DNA from: Siphonodentalium dalli
Taxonomy: Eukaryota; Mollusca; Scaphopoda; Gadilida; Siphonodentaliidae
Direction of reading: 5' to 3'
DNA: 64,000 nt
Assembly (NCBI GenBank): GCA_032622095.1
Contig: CP136064.1
Location: forward strand, 2,172,001-2,236,000
The notes under the pieces are model-generated. The model saw only the letters and a program-made list of their open reading frames with translations, was not told the DNA's origin and searched no databases. How positions within the stretch are numbered: the first letter of the stretch is position 1; the number at the start of each line of letters is the position of its first letter. A program made the translations under genes and the position numbers. Below, one piece after another: positions 53,188 to 60,801 of this stretch.

Positions 53188-53545
53188 CCGGAATGTAAAA
53201 TTGGTGTGACCAATCAATCAATCAAATAAGAAACTGAACAGTCTTAGGTGATTATAATGATCATAGGGATACTAAGAAAGACGGTGGGTGGAATTTGTTT
53301 AATGTAATAACAACAATTTTACATCAATGTTAGACAATTCGGACTAGAAAAATATAGATCACCCCTGGTCAAGTGGTCCAGCAATATACTGAATTATGAT
53401 CTAGTTATGTGTTAATTTATTGTACTATTAATATGTGTATTATAAATAAAATTATCCTATCCTATCCTATCTGCTATGATGCGGTTGGGTCCTGCTGAAT
53501 TGCTCTGATGATGGTAGGGCAAACTGATGCTGTTAACAAATAGTA
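53188..53545 (+). repeat. Diverged direct repeat, copy A (interrupted twice)
   Basis: Three colinear blocks match copy B downstream: 53188-53205 (CCGGAATGTAAAATTGGT) with 54241-54258, 53330-53394 with 54269-54324, and 53470-53545 with 54325-54400. Copy A has about 120 bp of extra sequence between the first two blocks and 75 bp between the last two. The match is colinear but not identical. Confidence 0.75.
53395..53469 (+). mobile_element. 75-bp LINE-like 3' tail inserted in copy A
   Basis: This stretch interrupts copy A where copy B is continuous (GTCCTGCTAATCTGC). It is AT-rich, contains ATAAATAAAA and ends in a run of TATCC units up to the junction with TCTGCTATGATG. An AATAAA-type signal followed by a short microsatellite is typical of the extreme 3' end of 5'-truncated non-LTR retrotransposons, and a comparable tail (AATAAATTCTATTCTATTCT) ends the LINE fragment at 58345. 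The family is not identified. Confidence 0.6.
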
Positions 53546-53862
53546 GCGTGAGTTCCACAACGAATTAAAACAATGTACAAGCTAAAATTGAAGTCTGCTC
53601 TTGTGTGAGTTTGGACAATATGCATAGCAAATGCATTGCTCAACGCCACATATGCTAAGTCAGTGTCGTAATTTGGTTGCGAACAAACAATATATTTATT
53701 AGATTTATTATTTAAGTTACCAGTGTGATTATGGGAATAAGTGGTATGAAGGTCTAAATTATGCTCGCGTTTGTTATATTCGTATAAGGCCTCTGTATGC
53801 CGCACATAGCCTAGTTCAAGAGATTGAATTGAGAAAGTTCGGTTCCCCAACTTCTTTGGCAT
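53533..53862 (-). other. Unrecognised 109-codon open frame in the insert
   Basis: This open frame lies on the minus strand between copy A and the left foldback arm. Its product would be rich in Asn, His and Tyr with no signal peptide, membrane segment or family motif that I recognise. It overlaps the end of copy A, so part of it is repeat-derived. A chance frame or remnant of a mobile-element ORF is more likely than a gene. Confidence 0.15.
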
Positions 53863-53865
53863 TGA

Positions 53866-53925
53866 ACAATAAAGAGCGTTCCTTGTTAATACATTCCTGG
53901 TGTGGTATGAATAAAGAGCGTTTTT
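53866..53925 (+). repeat. Foldback arm, left (about 60 bp)
   Basis: The arm carries AATAAAGAGCGTT twice (53868-53880 and 53909-53921). It is the reverse complement, with scattered mismatches, of 54641-54701, where AACGCTCTTTAT also occurs twice with similar spacing. The two arms enclose about 715 bp holding the RT fragment and copy B. Confidence 0.75.
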
Positions 53926-54009
53926 CTCTCCCTTGTGTGCGAAATATTTAAAACAGCTGAAAAATATATGTTATATTAACATTTATTTTCAGAGCACACA
54001 AAGCCGGTA

Positions 54010-54250
54010 TATCACTGGGGCTCTCCTCGCCTTTGTCGATTATGCAGAAGCTTGGAAGCTTCAAGTCAATACAAAAACAAAAAAAATAATGATTTTCACG
54101 AAGAAATGGTCGAAAAATCTCCCCACATTCAAGTATGGAGGCTGTAGCCTAGAAATAGTTAAAGAATTCACTTATTTGGGGGGGGGTAAATTATTTTATA
54201 ATCGTCGATTCCGCCAGAACATAAAGAAAACAGTTACAAACCGGAATGTG
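54010..54250 (+). pseudogene. Fragment of a LINE reverse transcriptase
   Basis: The open frame at 53933-54286 (117 codons) contains, from about residue 26 to 105, a stretch typical of the late RT domain of non-LTR retrotransposons: a short helix ending WKLQVN, then K.KKIMIF.K, F.YGG..LEIV and FTYLG. These are the conserved W.L.VN..KTK.M.F and Y.G..LE.V..F.YLG blocks of CR1/Jockey-like and related polymerases. The catalytic FADD box, the rest of RT and the endonuclease are absent, and the frame runs into copy B. A G-run near 54179-54187 sits where the glycine after YLG is expected, and polymerase slippage there could have shifted the frame. It is a dead fragment. The N-terminal 25 residues have no RT likeness. 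Confidence 0.75.
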
Positions 54251-54400
54251 AAATTGGTAATTTCGGAATTAGACAATTCGGACTAGAAAAAATATATTCC
54301 ACCCCGGTCAAGTAGTCCTGCTAATCTGCTATGATGCGGTTGGGTCCTACTGAATTTCTCTGATGATGTTAGGGCAAACTGATGCTGATAACAAATACTA
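54241..54400 (+). repeat. Diverged direct repeat, copy B
   Basis: Uninterrupted partner of 53188-53545, including TTAGACAATTCGGACTAG, GGTCAAGTAGTCC, GATGCGGTTGGGTCCTA and GGGCAAACTGATGCTG. It follows the RT fragment directly, so it may derive from the same LINE or from the sequence that LINE landed in. Confidence 0.75.
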
Positions 54401-54640
54401 CCATTATATATTTTTTAATTTGTCTTTTTCGCGGTGTTGCGATAATCTGAAAATATCCACGAAAAGCCATTATGCGTATCAAACATTCAAAACATATTTA
54501 TTGCGAAATATGTTTAATACTGGTTGTATTAGTTGTTGAAATTCGACTATATTTTCGTACGATGGTGTACGTAAACACACACAAGTTGTGCTCTGCTTAC
54601 ATAACACAGAGCAATTCGATTGGTTATTCATACACAATGA

Positions 54641-54701
54641 TATAAACGCTCTTTATTATTTCCATATCAGGAAAACAGTAATAAATAACGCTCTTTATGT
54701 T
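54641..54701 (-). repeat. Foldback arm, right (about 60 bp)
   Basis: Reverse-complement partner of 53866-53925, with AACGCTCTTTATT at 54645-54657 and AACGCTCTTTAT at 54688-54699. The arms could be terminal inverted repeats of a small decayed DNA element or two opposed copies of a dispersed repeat. No target duplication next to the arms is obvious. Confidence 0.7.
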
Positions 54702-56060
54702 TACCATATCCGGATCTAAACAAAAGCCAGAAAACGTAACATGTTTTGCTTTTGTTTACATGCCAAAGGGGAAGAAATCGACAATAACTTACTGCTTATG
54801 TCATATTTCTGATTGCTATAAGAACAAAGTCTGTCTATATTTCACTATTTATGGCGGTTTTTGACGGATGGGAATATTTTAACAGCATACCCACCGCCAA
54901 CGCCGCCCGTATCTTTAACGACACATTTGCATTGTATTTGAGACTTGTTCTAATAATGAAAAACTTACGAAGGTGGAGCCTTCTTATAACACGGAATCAC
55001 TCGCACAATATAATTTTCTGGTAAATGCTAAATATTTAAATGTTGATAATCCAAATCAGTTCGTAATGTCGGGTACACCACACTATAACTTAAGTGGATT
55101 AGTTACGTTGATTACATGGATTTTAATAAAAATGTTAAGAATTTGATGTCAAAATGCTGAAATTGAAGATCGTTTTATACGGGTAACGACTACTATATAT
55201 TTATAGTAAATAAACCTCATTCGATAACTTACGTTGGTCAAGAACTCCTTGTAAATCCAACTTCGAATTCATGGAAATAAATCAGATAAACAGTACAATA
55301 CGAAAACGACTCATCGAAAGATTTTTTTATTCCAATATTAACGGAAAACATCAGTTTGATCATCGGCTGGATTGTCATTTACCTCCGGGTGCTTGTGATG
55401 TTTATTTCGCTTATAAAATGAACGCCATGCTGATAACATATAACTATGTAATATCCATTTAGATAACGTCGACACAGAAAGTTTAGAAAATTACTTCATT
55501 CCCTGTTCGAGTACGTTTTACTGACAAAATTCACTCTTCTCACATTCAATTTACAAATGCGCCCGAGAACGACGTGTTAATTAATTAGATTAAAGCGTGG
55601 GGTAAGCTAATCGGCGACAAAGGCAATATCATGTTTGGGGCTACCTATAACTGATATCCCGATAACCACTCATCATAACTGGATTGTCAACGCGGCTCAG
55701 TGCATACCAACTCAATGCGACAATTTTGATTTGAGACAATGCAGCGAGGACGAGCAGTATCAGGCCAAGCAAATTAAATGTTTGTTGTAACTGGAAGGTG
55801 TCAATGGCGATTGACACATTTTTAATGACAATTTTAATTCCAAATCTCCAGATCACTATTTAAAGTGGCAACTGAATTTGCGTACAAATCTTTATTTGTC
55901 TGACAGATTCGGAAATTGTTTAATGGTCATGTTCACATTTTTTGTTAAAACTTTTATTGACTTTTAGTTGAATATATCATACATTGTAATGTCATTGACA
56001 AATTTCAAAGTAATACTATAGGTAAAATGAAATTTCGTCTTGTTATTCTTTAAATACTGA
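54702..56060. other. AT-rich part of the insert with no recognised gene
   Basis: About 1.36 kb without recognisable domains. Two open frames are long enough to mention: 55271-55462 on the plus strand (63 codons) and 55641-55856 on the minus strand (71 codons, with a hydrophobic stretch around residues 28-50 that could span a membrane). Neither resembles a family I know, and both are within chance length for AT-rich DNA. Confidence 0.5.
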
Positions 56061-56070
56061 GTATTAAGCC

Positions 56071-56168
56071 AGATATTCCCCTCGCTGTCGGCCATTCGTC
56101 CAAATAAACGCCTCGGCTTCGCCTCGGTGAATTATTTCTCCGAATGCCCGACAGCTCGGGGAATATCC
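56071..56168. repeat. 98-bp imperfect palindrome at the right end of the insert
   Basis: Left arm AGATATTCCCC...GCTGTCGG.CATTCG...AAATAA...GCCTCGG pairs with right arm CCTCGGTGAATTATTTCTCCGAATG.CCGACAGC..GGGGAATATCC. The apex is the short palindrome CCTCGGCTTCGCCTCGG. TTAA lies at 56064-56067 and again at 56174-56177, 6-7 bp outside each arm, so this may be a small foldback or MITE-like element in its own right. GC-rich CGAGGCGAAGCC-type apices contrast with the AT-rich surroundings. Confidence 0.8.
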
Positions 56169-56171
56169 TAT

Positions 56172-56177
56172 ACTTAA
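56172..56177. repeat. Right copy of ACTTAA flanking the insert
   Basis: The satellite resumes here at offset 166. It continues AAAGGAACATAAG, CACCAACTTTAAGG and reaches the next ATG at 56235, exactly 63 bp on as in an intact monomer. Confidence 0.8.
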
Positions 56178-57867
56178 AGGAACATAAGTAACACAGTCAC
56201 CAACTTTAAGGGGTGTCTGCTATAGACTGGTTCCATGGTGGAGTACGGTTGGATATTTTCAATTTGGCGCATGTTTCTCCATACCGCGCCATGTCAAATC
56301 TGGCCCTATCCGAATCGGGTTGTCATTTACAATGACTGCAGAAAATATATATCTTCATGGTGGAATGCAAATGTATGTTTAAAGGAACAGATGTATCTCA
56401 ACTTAAAGGGACATAAGTAACACAGTCACCAACTTTAAGGGGTATCTGCTATAGACTGGTTCCATGGTGGAGTACGGTTGGATATTTTCAATTTGGCGCA
56501 TGTTTCTCCATACCGCGCCATGTCAAATCTGGCCATATCCGAATCGGGTTGTCATTTACAATGACTACAGAAAATAAATATCTTCATGTTGGAATGCAAA
56601 TGTATGTTTAAAGGAACAGATGTATCTCAACTTAAAGGGACATAAGTAACACAGTCACCAACTTTAAGGGGTATCTGCTATAGACTGGTTCCATGGTGGA
56701 GTACGGTTGGATATTTTCAATTTGGCGCATGTTTCTCCATACCGCGCCATGTCAAATCTGGCCATATCCGATTCGGGTTGTCATTTACAATGACTGCAGA
56801 AAATATATATCTTCATGGTGGAATGCAAATGTATGTTTAAAGGAACAGATGTATCTCAACTTAAAGGGACATAAGTAACACAGTCACCAACTTTAAGGGG
56901 TATCTGCTATAGACTGGTTCCATGGTGGAGTACGGTTGGATATTTTCAATTTGGCGCATGTTTCTCCATACCGCGCCATGTCAAATCTGGCCCTATCCGA
57001 ATCGGGTTGTCATTTACAATGACTGCAGAAAATATATATCTTCATGGTGGAATGCAAATGTATGTTTAAAGGAACAGATGTATCTCAACTTAAAGGGACA
57101 TAAGTAACACAGTCACCAACTTTAAGGGGTATCTGCTATAGACTGGTTCCATGGTGGAGTACGGTTGGATATTTTCAATTTGGCGCATGTTTCTCCATAC
57201 CGCGCCATGTCAAATCTGGCCATATCCGAATCGGGTTGTCATTTACAATGACTACAGAAAATAAATATCTTCATGTTGGAATGCAAATGTATGTTTAAAG
57301 GAACAGATGTATCTCAACTTAAAGGGACATAAGTAACACAGTCACCAACTTTAAGGGGTGTCTGCTATAGACTGGTTCCATGGTGGAGTACGGTTGGATA
57401 TTTTCAATTTGGCGCATGTTTCTCCATACCGCGCCATGTCAAATCTGGCCATATCCGAATCGGGTTGTCATTTACAATGACTGCAGAAAATAAATATCTT
57501 CATGTTGGAATGCAAATGTATGTTTAAAGGAACAGATGTATCTCAACTTAAAGGGACACAAGTAACACAGTCACCAACTTTAAGGGGTGTCTGATATAGA
57601 CTGGTTCCATGGTGGAGTACAGGTTGGATATTTTCAATTTGGCGCATGTTTCTCCATACCGCGCCATGTCAATTCTGGCCATATCCGAATCGGGTTGTCA
57701 TTTACAATGACTACAGAAAATAAATATCTTCATGTTGGAATGCAAATGTATGTTTAAAGGAACAGATGTATCTCAACTTAAAGGGACATAAGTAACACAG
57801 TCACCAACTTTAAGGGGTGTCTGCTATAGACTGGTTCCATGGTGGAGTACGGTTGGATATTTTCTAT
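56172..57867. repeat. 229-bp satellite array, right block (about 7.4 monomers)
   Basis: Monomer starts are at 56235, 56464, 56693, 56922, 57151, 57380, 57609 and 57839 (the last truncated). The order GGCCCTATCC, plain, CCGATTCGG matches monomers 50760, 50989 and 51218. The later order GGCCCTATCC (56922), plain, GGGACACAAG (57380), TACAGGTTGG (57609) matches the truncated 49898 monomer, then 50072, 50301 and 50530. The block is therefore the continuation of the edge-type satellite and not a separate family. It ends inside a monomer at TATTTTCTAT. Confidence 0.96.
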
Positions 57868-57975
57868 ACGAAAAGAAATCCGAAAACGCGATAAATTAAG
57901 GAAAAAAGCCCTGAAAATGAAAACAATCATATCTCGAAGAATTCACCATTGCCTAGAAAATAATGTTATTAATTA
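57868..57975 (+). pseudogene. Possible LINE ORF2 linker fragment abutting the satellite
   Basis: In the frame starting at 57866, a strongly basic stretch of about 36 codons reads IRKEIRKRDKLRKKALKMK and ends at TAG near 57974. A charged R.RDRL.KKA.K segment is common between the endonuclease and RT domains of LINE ORF2 proteins. The stretch is short and basic sequences are easily found in A-rich DNA, so this is tentative. If correct, the LINE here lost its central part, since the C-terminal end follows directly. Confidence 0.3.
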
Positions 57976-57993
57976 GGGTATGGAGATCTTCTT

Positions 57994-58345
57994 TTGGTGT
58001 GCAAAGGTGGTAACGGAGTTGACAAAAGTAAGTGTACCAGCCCTTACAGTAACAATCTGGCGTGTCACTTGTGTTGCGAAACATATGAAAATGAACTCTT
58101 ACACGTTATGTGCTCCTGCAAGTCTCAAATAATGGTTTATCTTCGTGACAGGTACCATTGTAACTCGCAGGTCCCGTTTGGCGATATTATATATTATGGA
58201 ATAATACAATTATTTGTACTTACAAATTTGTACTTATTTGCAACATTATGGTGTGTGTTCATGTACCACATTAATATTATATATATGTATGGCAACCTGT
58301 CCCAACCCAGGGACGTATTTTGCTTAATAAATTCTATTCTATTCT
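57994..58345 (+). pseudogene. 3' end of a decayed LINE ORF2 with microsatellite tail
   Basis: The open frame contains, around residues 24-55, C.LCCE..ENELLHVMCSC.......LRDRY, which matches the CxxC...E.E..H....C......R..Y signature near the C-terminus of many LINE ORF2 proteins. A region resembling the final helical segment follows. The frame then runs into noncoding DNA ending AATAAATTCTATTCTATTCT (58326-58345), a signal-plus-microsatellite tail expected at a LINE 3' terminus. There is no RT or endonuclease in front. The fragment is strongly decayed and gives plus-strand orientation for the element. Confidence 0.7.
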
Positions 58346-58346
58346 G

Positions 58347-58513
58347 ACATCCAAGGATTTTTTTTTTACAGCCCCTTCTTCGCAAAATATTCAATTATCA
58401 GCGGACATCATTTCGCGGAGAAATGGGCACACATCCAAGGAATTTTGTTTACAGCCCTGCCTCGCAAAATATTTAATTATAATGGGACTTCAGTTTCGCG
58501 GAGAAATGGGCAC
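58347..58513. repeat. Two-copy tandem repeat (84 and 83 bp)
   Basis: Copy 1 (58347-58430) and copy 2 (58431-58513) both run ACATCCAAGGA...TTTACAGCCC...CGCAAAATATT.AATTAT...GGAC.TCA.TTTCGCGGAGAAATGGGCAC. They differ by point changes and the length of a T run. The first copy starts directly after the LINE tail, so the LINE may have landed at the edge of this repeat. Confidence 0.88.
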
Positions 58514-58739
58514 CTTTAATTACGACACATGGTCCGAGTAGCATTTTAATTGTGTTCTTTCCTGTGGCAGCTTATGCTGTGATAATTGTATTATGTAATC
58601 AAGCCACAGATTTTATCATTGGTCACGTCAGCTGTATCATGATCAAGCATGCCAACACACTATGGGGTTTTGTATATGTAAAATTATAAAAGTTTGTTTT
58701 GTCTGACCGACGAGGAAATTCTTATAAGATGAGTGAAAC
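58514..58739. other. AT-rich stretch with no recognised feature
   Basis: No long open frame, tandem repeat or inverted repeat was noticed between the 84-bp tandem pair and the CCCACCC-rich segment. Confidence 0.4.
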
Positions 58740-58799
58740 TTAGATGTTGCTAAAGACATTGATTAATGAGGAAGAATTATCTACAGAACAGAATGAGCC

Positions 58800-58980
58800 A
58801 CCAAGCTGGAGGAGGGGCCAGGGGGGATATGGGAAAAATATTGCACATTTCTGCAAACAAACAAAAATTTCCTCCAATTTTTTAGGACCCACCCCCCACC
58901 CATTCGCAAAAAAAAGATTTTTTTCCTCCAAAATTTTGGGGACCCACCCCCTTTTTCTCATGTTTTTATCCAAATTTAAG
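58800..58980. repeat. CCCACCC-box low-complexity repeat
   Basis: T/A-rich runs alternate with GGACCCACCCCCCACCC (58887-58903) and GGGGACCCACCCCC (58937-58950), after a G-rich AGGAGGGGCCAGGGGGG. The overlapping open frames on both strands are composition artefacts: they encode runs of Pro, Phe and Lys. Similar boxes recur at 59440-59555, 60777-60800 and 62300-62360. Confidence 0.6.
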
Positions 58981-59031
58981 AGGTTTTTAAAAACATTTTT
59001 CAATGGAAATAATTCACTACATATTTCCTAG

Positions 59032-59370
59032 ATATGTTCACCAATGCAGATCCATGTCGTAAATATGTATCTCATTGATCTCAGACAATGGTTTGATTTG
59101 CATCAACTAAATGCACTGAGTATTTTGAATGTTCTAAAAGTGGTCATTCATTATATCTTATTCAGTTTTATTCACTTCCACTCATTCAAGATGAAAAATA
59201 ACCAGAAGGAATGAACCAATGATCCTAATTTTTCATTAAGCCTGCGTGCCTGTTGACCAGCCCTTTGCTATTATTTAAGCAATAAAACATATTTACACCC
59301 AAAAAAAATTTGCATCTGCTTACATGCCAGAACAAGACAGTATTTTAGACATTCAAAATTGACGAGATAC
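59032..59370. other. AT-rich intergenic stretch with no recognised feature
   Basis: Nothing beyond AT-rich sequence and short homopolymers was seen here. Confidence 0.4.
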
Positions 59371-59380
59371 CTTTTTCAAT

Positions 59381-59423
59381 CAGGGGGGGGGGGGTCGGAA
59401 AAAAAATTCCAGGCACGTATGAT
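59381..59423 (+). repeat. Inverted-repeat arm, left (G run plus ATTCCAGGCACGTATGAT)
   Basis: A run of 12 G, then TCGGAAAAAAAA and ATTCCAGGCACGTATGAT. The reverse complement stands at 60802-60844 with 14 C and one different base beside the run. The arms are about 1.4 kb apart in opposite orientation. Confidence 0.8.
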
Positions 59424-59435
59424 CATTTTAATTTT

Positions 59436-59560
59436 TTCCGGCCACCCACCCAATTTCTTCCGTTTCTGGCCTTTTTTTCCAGGCAATTTTGGACACCCAC
59501 CCTTTTTTTCCGTTTCAGGAAGTTTTTTCCGGTCAGTTTTGGACACCCACCCACCTTAAA
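59436..59560. repeat. Three CCCACCC boxes alternating with TTTTTTCCGG tracts
   Basis: TTTTTTCCGGCCACCCACCC, then TTTTGGACACCCACCC, then TTTTGGACACCCACCCACC occur in succession, spaced about 50 bp, with TTTCCGTTTC... spacers. This is an imperfect 50-bp tandem arrangement of the CCCACCC box. Confidence 0.65.
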
Positions 59561-59882
59561 TTTGAGAAAAATTATCAATTGAGCAACCAAATAGCTGATT
59601 ATCCTGCATTATCATAATTTATTGCGCTATATTTGAATAGAACAGTGCATAATGAGATAACTATACTATTTGAATTTATCATATAAGTGTCATTAATCAA
59701 GAAATGTGTCAACATAATCACATTTCTAGGGATATATAGGCAGAGTGCCAAGGTTTTTATTAACATTCATTTTCATAATATATAGTCACATGATCTAGTC
59801 ACATAATCACATTTGAGTATTCTACAGAATACATGGTACTGGTACAACACATTTCAGATTATTTGATATTTGCTATGTGATA
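59561..59882. other. AT-rich intergenic stretch with no recognised feature
   Basis: No supported gene or repeat was seen. The next feature begins at the TA dinucleotide 59883-59884. Confidence 0.4.
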
Positions 59883-59884
59883 TA

Positions 59885-60019
59885 CAGTAATGCCCTAATT
59901 AATCGACTCCACAACCACAGCAGAATAATGGGTAATTTAATTTTAATTTCAGACTAAATCCTGAAAAATTACCCATTATTCTGCTGTGGTTATGGAGTCG
60001 TTTAATTAGGGCATTACTG
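59885..60019. mobile_element. 135-bp MITE with 54-bp terminal inverted repeats and TA target duplication
   Basis: The element begins CAGTAATGCCCTAATTAA and ends with the inverse, TTAATTAGGGCATTACTG. The two 54-bp arms match at all but two positions, separated by a loop of about 27 bp. TA flanks both ends (59883-59884 and 60020-60021). A TA duplication with CAGT-type termini is characteristic of the Tc1/mariner/pogo superfamily, so this is a non-autonomous derivative. No transposase is present. The near-perfect arms suggest fairly recent insertion or a strong hairpin maintained by conversion. Confidence 0.92.
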
Positions 60020-60021
60020 TA

Positions 60022-60776
60022 TTGCTGGAATCAAATTGTTTATCAAAACATGTGGAAATACAACTGTTCATCCCAGTTCATCCCAGTTTGAAGAATAATG
60101 CTAATACCAAACATAACCATGATATACATGCGTGACTCTTCTTATGGCATCTCAGAAACCAGAACTGAGGAAACATGTTATAGCGTGTAATGGCAGGCTG
60201 GTAGCCACTGCCTGAAGTAATAGGCTTCGTAATAATTGGGAATAATATGGATGGATAGCCCAATTTCACTTCTTTTTTGCTCACGATATCAGTGACGATA
60301 AAATCTTCGTTACTGTGATTAACATTACAAGCTGATCCACATTAACATGAAAAACAATGTGAAATTGTTCAAGCTGGCCCGGCTGGCCTTAAATTTATTT
60401 GTTAAGATTTGTCAAAAGTCTATTTTATTCCATTATTTATTATATCTTTATTTCCAAGTCACATATGGTCAAGTGTGCTTTCGTTTTATTGCTTATTTTC
60501 AGCTGAGTTCTGCATAGTTATTCTTATTTTGCTGTATTCAGTAGATGGAATCCTGATTAAATTTTATTTTTCCAATAGCGCAGTGTCTAGTTCTATCAAG
60601 TTGAATTTGGGTTATTGTTGGCCATTGTGCAACTGATCCAATTTCTGATAACCTCTATATGTAGTATAGCATTAGTATTAACTATATATGACCTGTTTCT
60701 GTTCAAAACACATCAAAATAAGACTCAATAGCAGGAATGGAAAAAAAAATTGGCATATGGAAAAAACAGTTTTTTG
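60022..60776. other. AT-rich stretch with no recognised gene
   Basis: Two chance-length frames lie here: 60078-60284 on the minus strand and 60409-60636 on the plus strand. The latter gives a Phe/Ile/Leu-rich product expected from T-rich DNA. Neither shows a family motif. CAGTTCATCCCAG near 60074 repeats CTGTTCATCCCAG just upstream. Confidence 0.4.
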
Positions 60777-60800
60777 GACCCAAGAGACACCCACTCACCC
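60777..60800. repeat. CCCACCC-box remnant
   Basis: GGACCCAAGAGACACCCACTCACCCC follows a TTTTTT tract and directly precedes the right inverted arm, as in the other box-containing segments. Confidence 0.5.
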
Positions 60801-60801
60801 C

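Larger units (their letters stand above)
52991..56171. mobile_element. 3,181-bp composite segment inserted inside one satellite monomer
   Basis: The segment contains no satellite sequence. It splits a monomer exactly at offset 172: the left half ends at 52990 and the right half resumes so that the next ATG (56235) falls where the phase predicts. ACTTAA is present on both sides, as a target-site duplication would give. Inside are a 22-bp tandem repeat, two diverged copies of one sequence, a LINE-like 3' tail, an RT fragment, a 60-bp foldback pair and a terminal palindrome. No terminal inverted repeats shared by the two outer ends and no intact transposase were found. The element class is undetermined; it may be one element carrying nested insertions. 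Confidence 0.75.

Noticed and set aside
53495-53545. Hammerhead ribozyme (CTGATGA in both copies A and B)
   Set aside because: CTCTGATGATG has the first core half, but no GAAA core and pairing stems at workable distance follow. The satellite monomer itself lacks CTGATGA on both strands.
52991-56171. Helitron as the source of the insert (starts with TC, palindrome near the 3' end)
   Set aside because: The target offers no A/T dinucleotide at the junction, the 3' end is not CTRR, and a flanking duplication is present, which Helitrons do not make.
52991-56171. Intact piggyBac element
   Set aside because: TTAA is present on both sides, but the ends are not inverted copies of each other and no transposase frame exists.
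1-57867. CENP-B box in the satellite
   Set aside because: CCGAATCGGG contains the CGGG half, but the TTCG half at the required spacing is CATA. The essential pattern is not met.
58740-59031. Opposed 87- and 95-codon frames
   Set aside because: Both cover the same CCCACCC and T/A-run repeat on opposite strands; the products are low complexity.
59359-59559. 66-codon frame beginning at a G run
   Set aside because: It consists of Phe/Pro/Gly runs from T tracts and CCCACCC boxes.
60409-60636. Hydrophobic 75-codon frame as a membrane protein
   Set aside because: Phe/Ile/Leu/Ser bias is what T-rich DNA gives; there is no homologue that I recognise and no supporting context.
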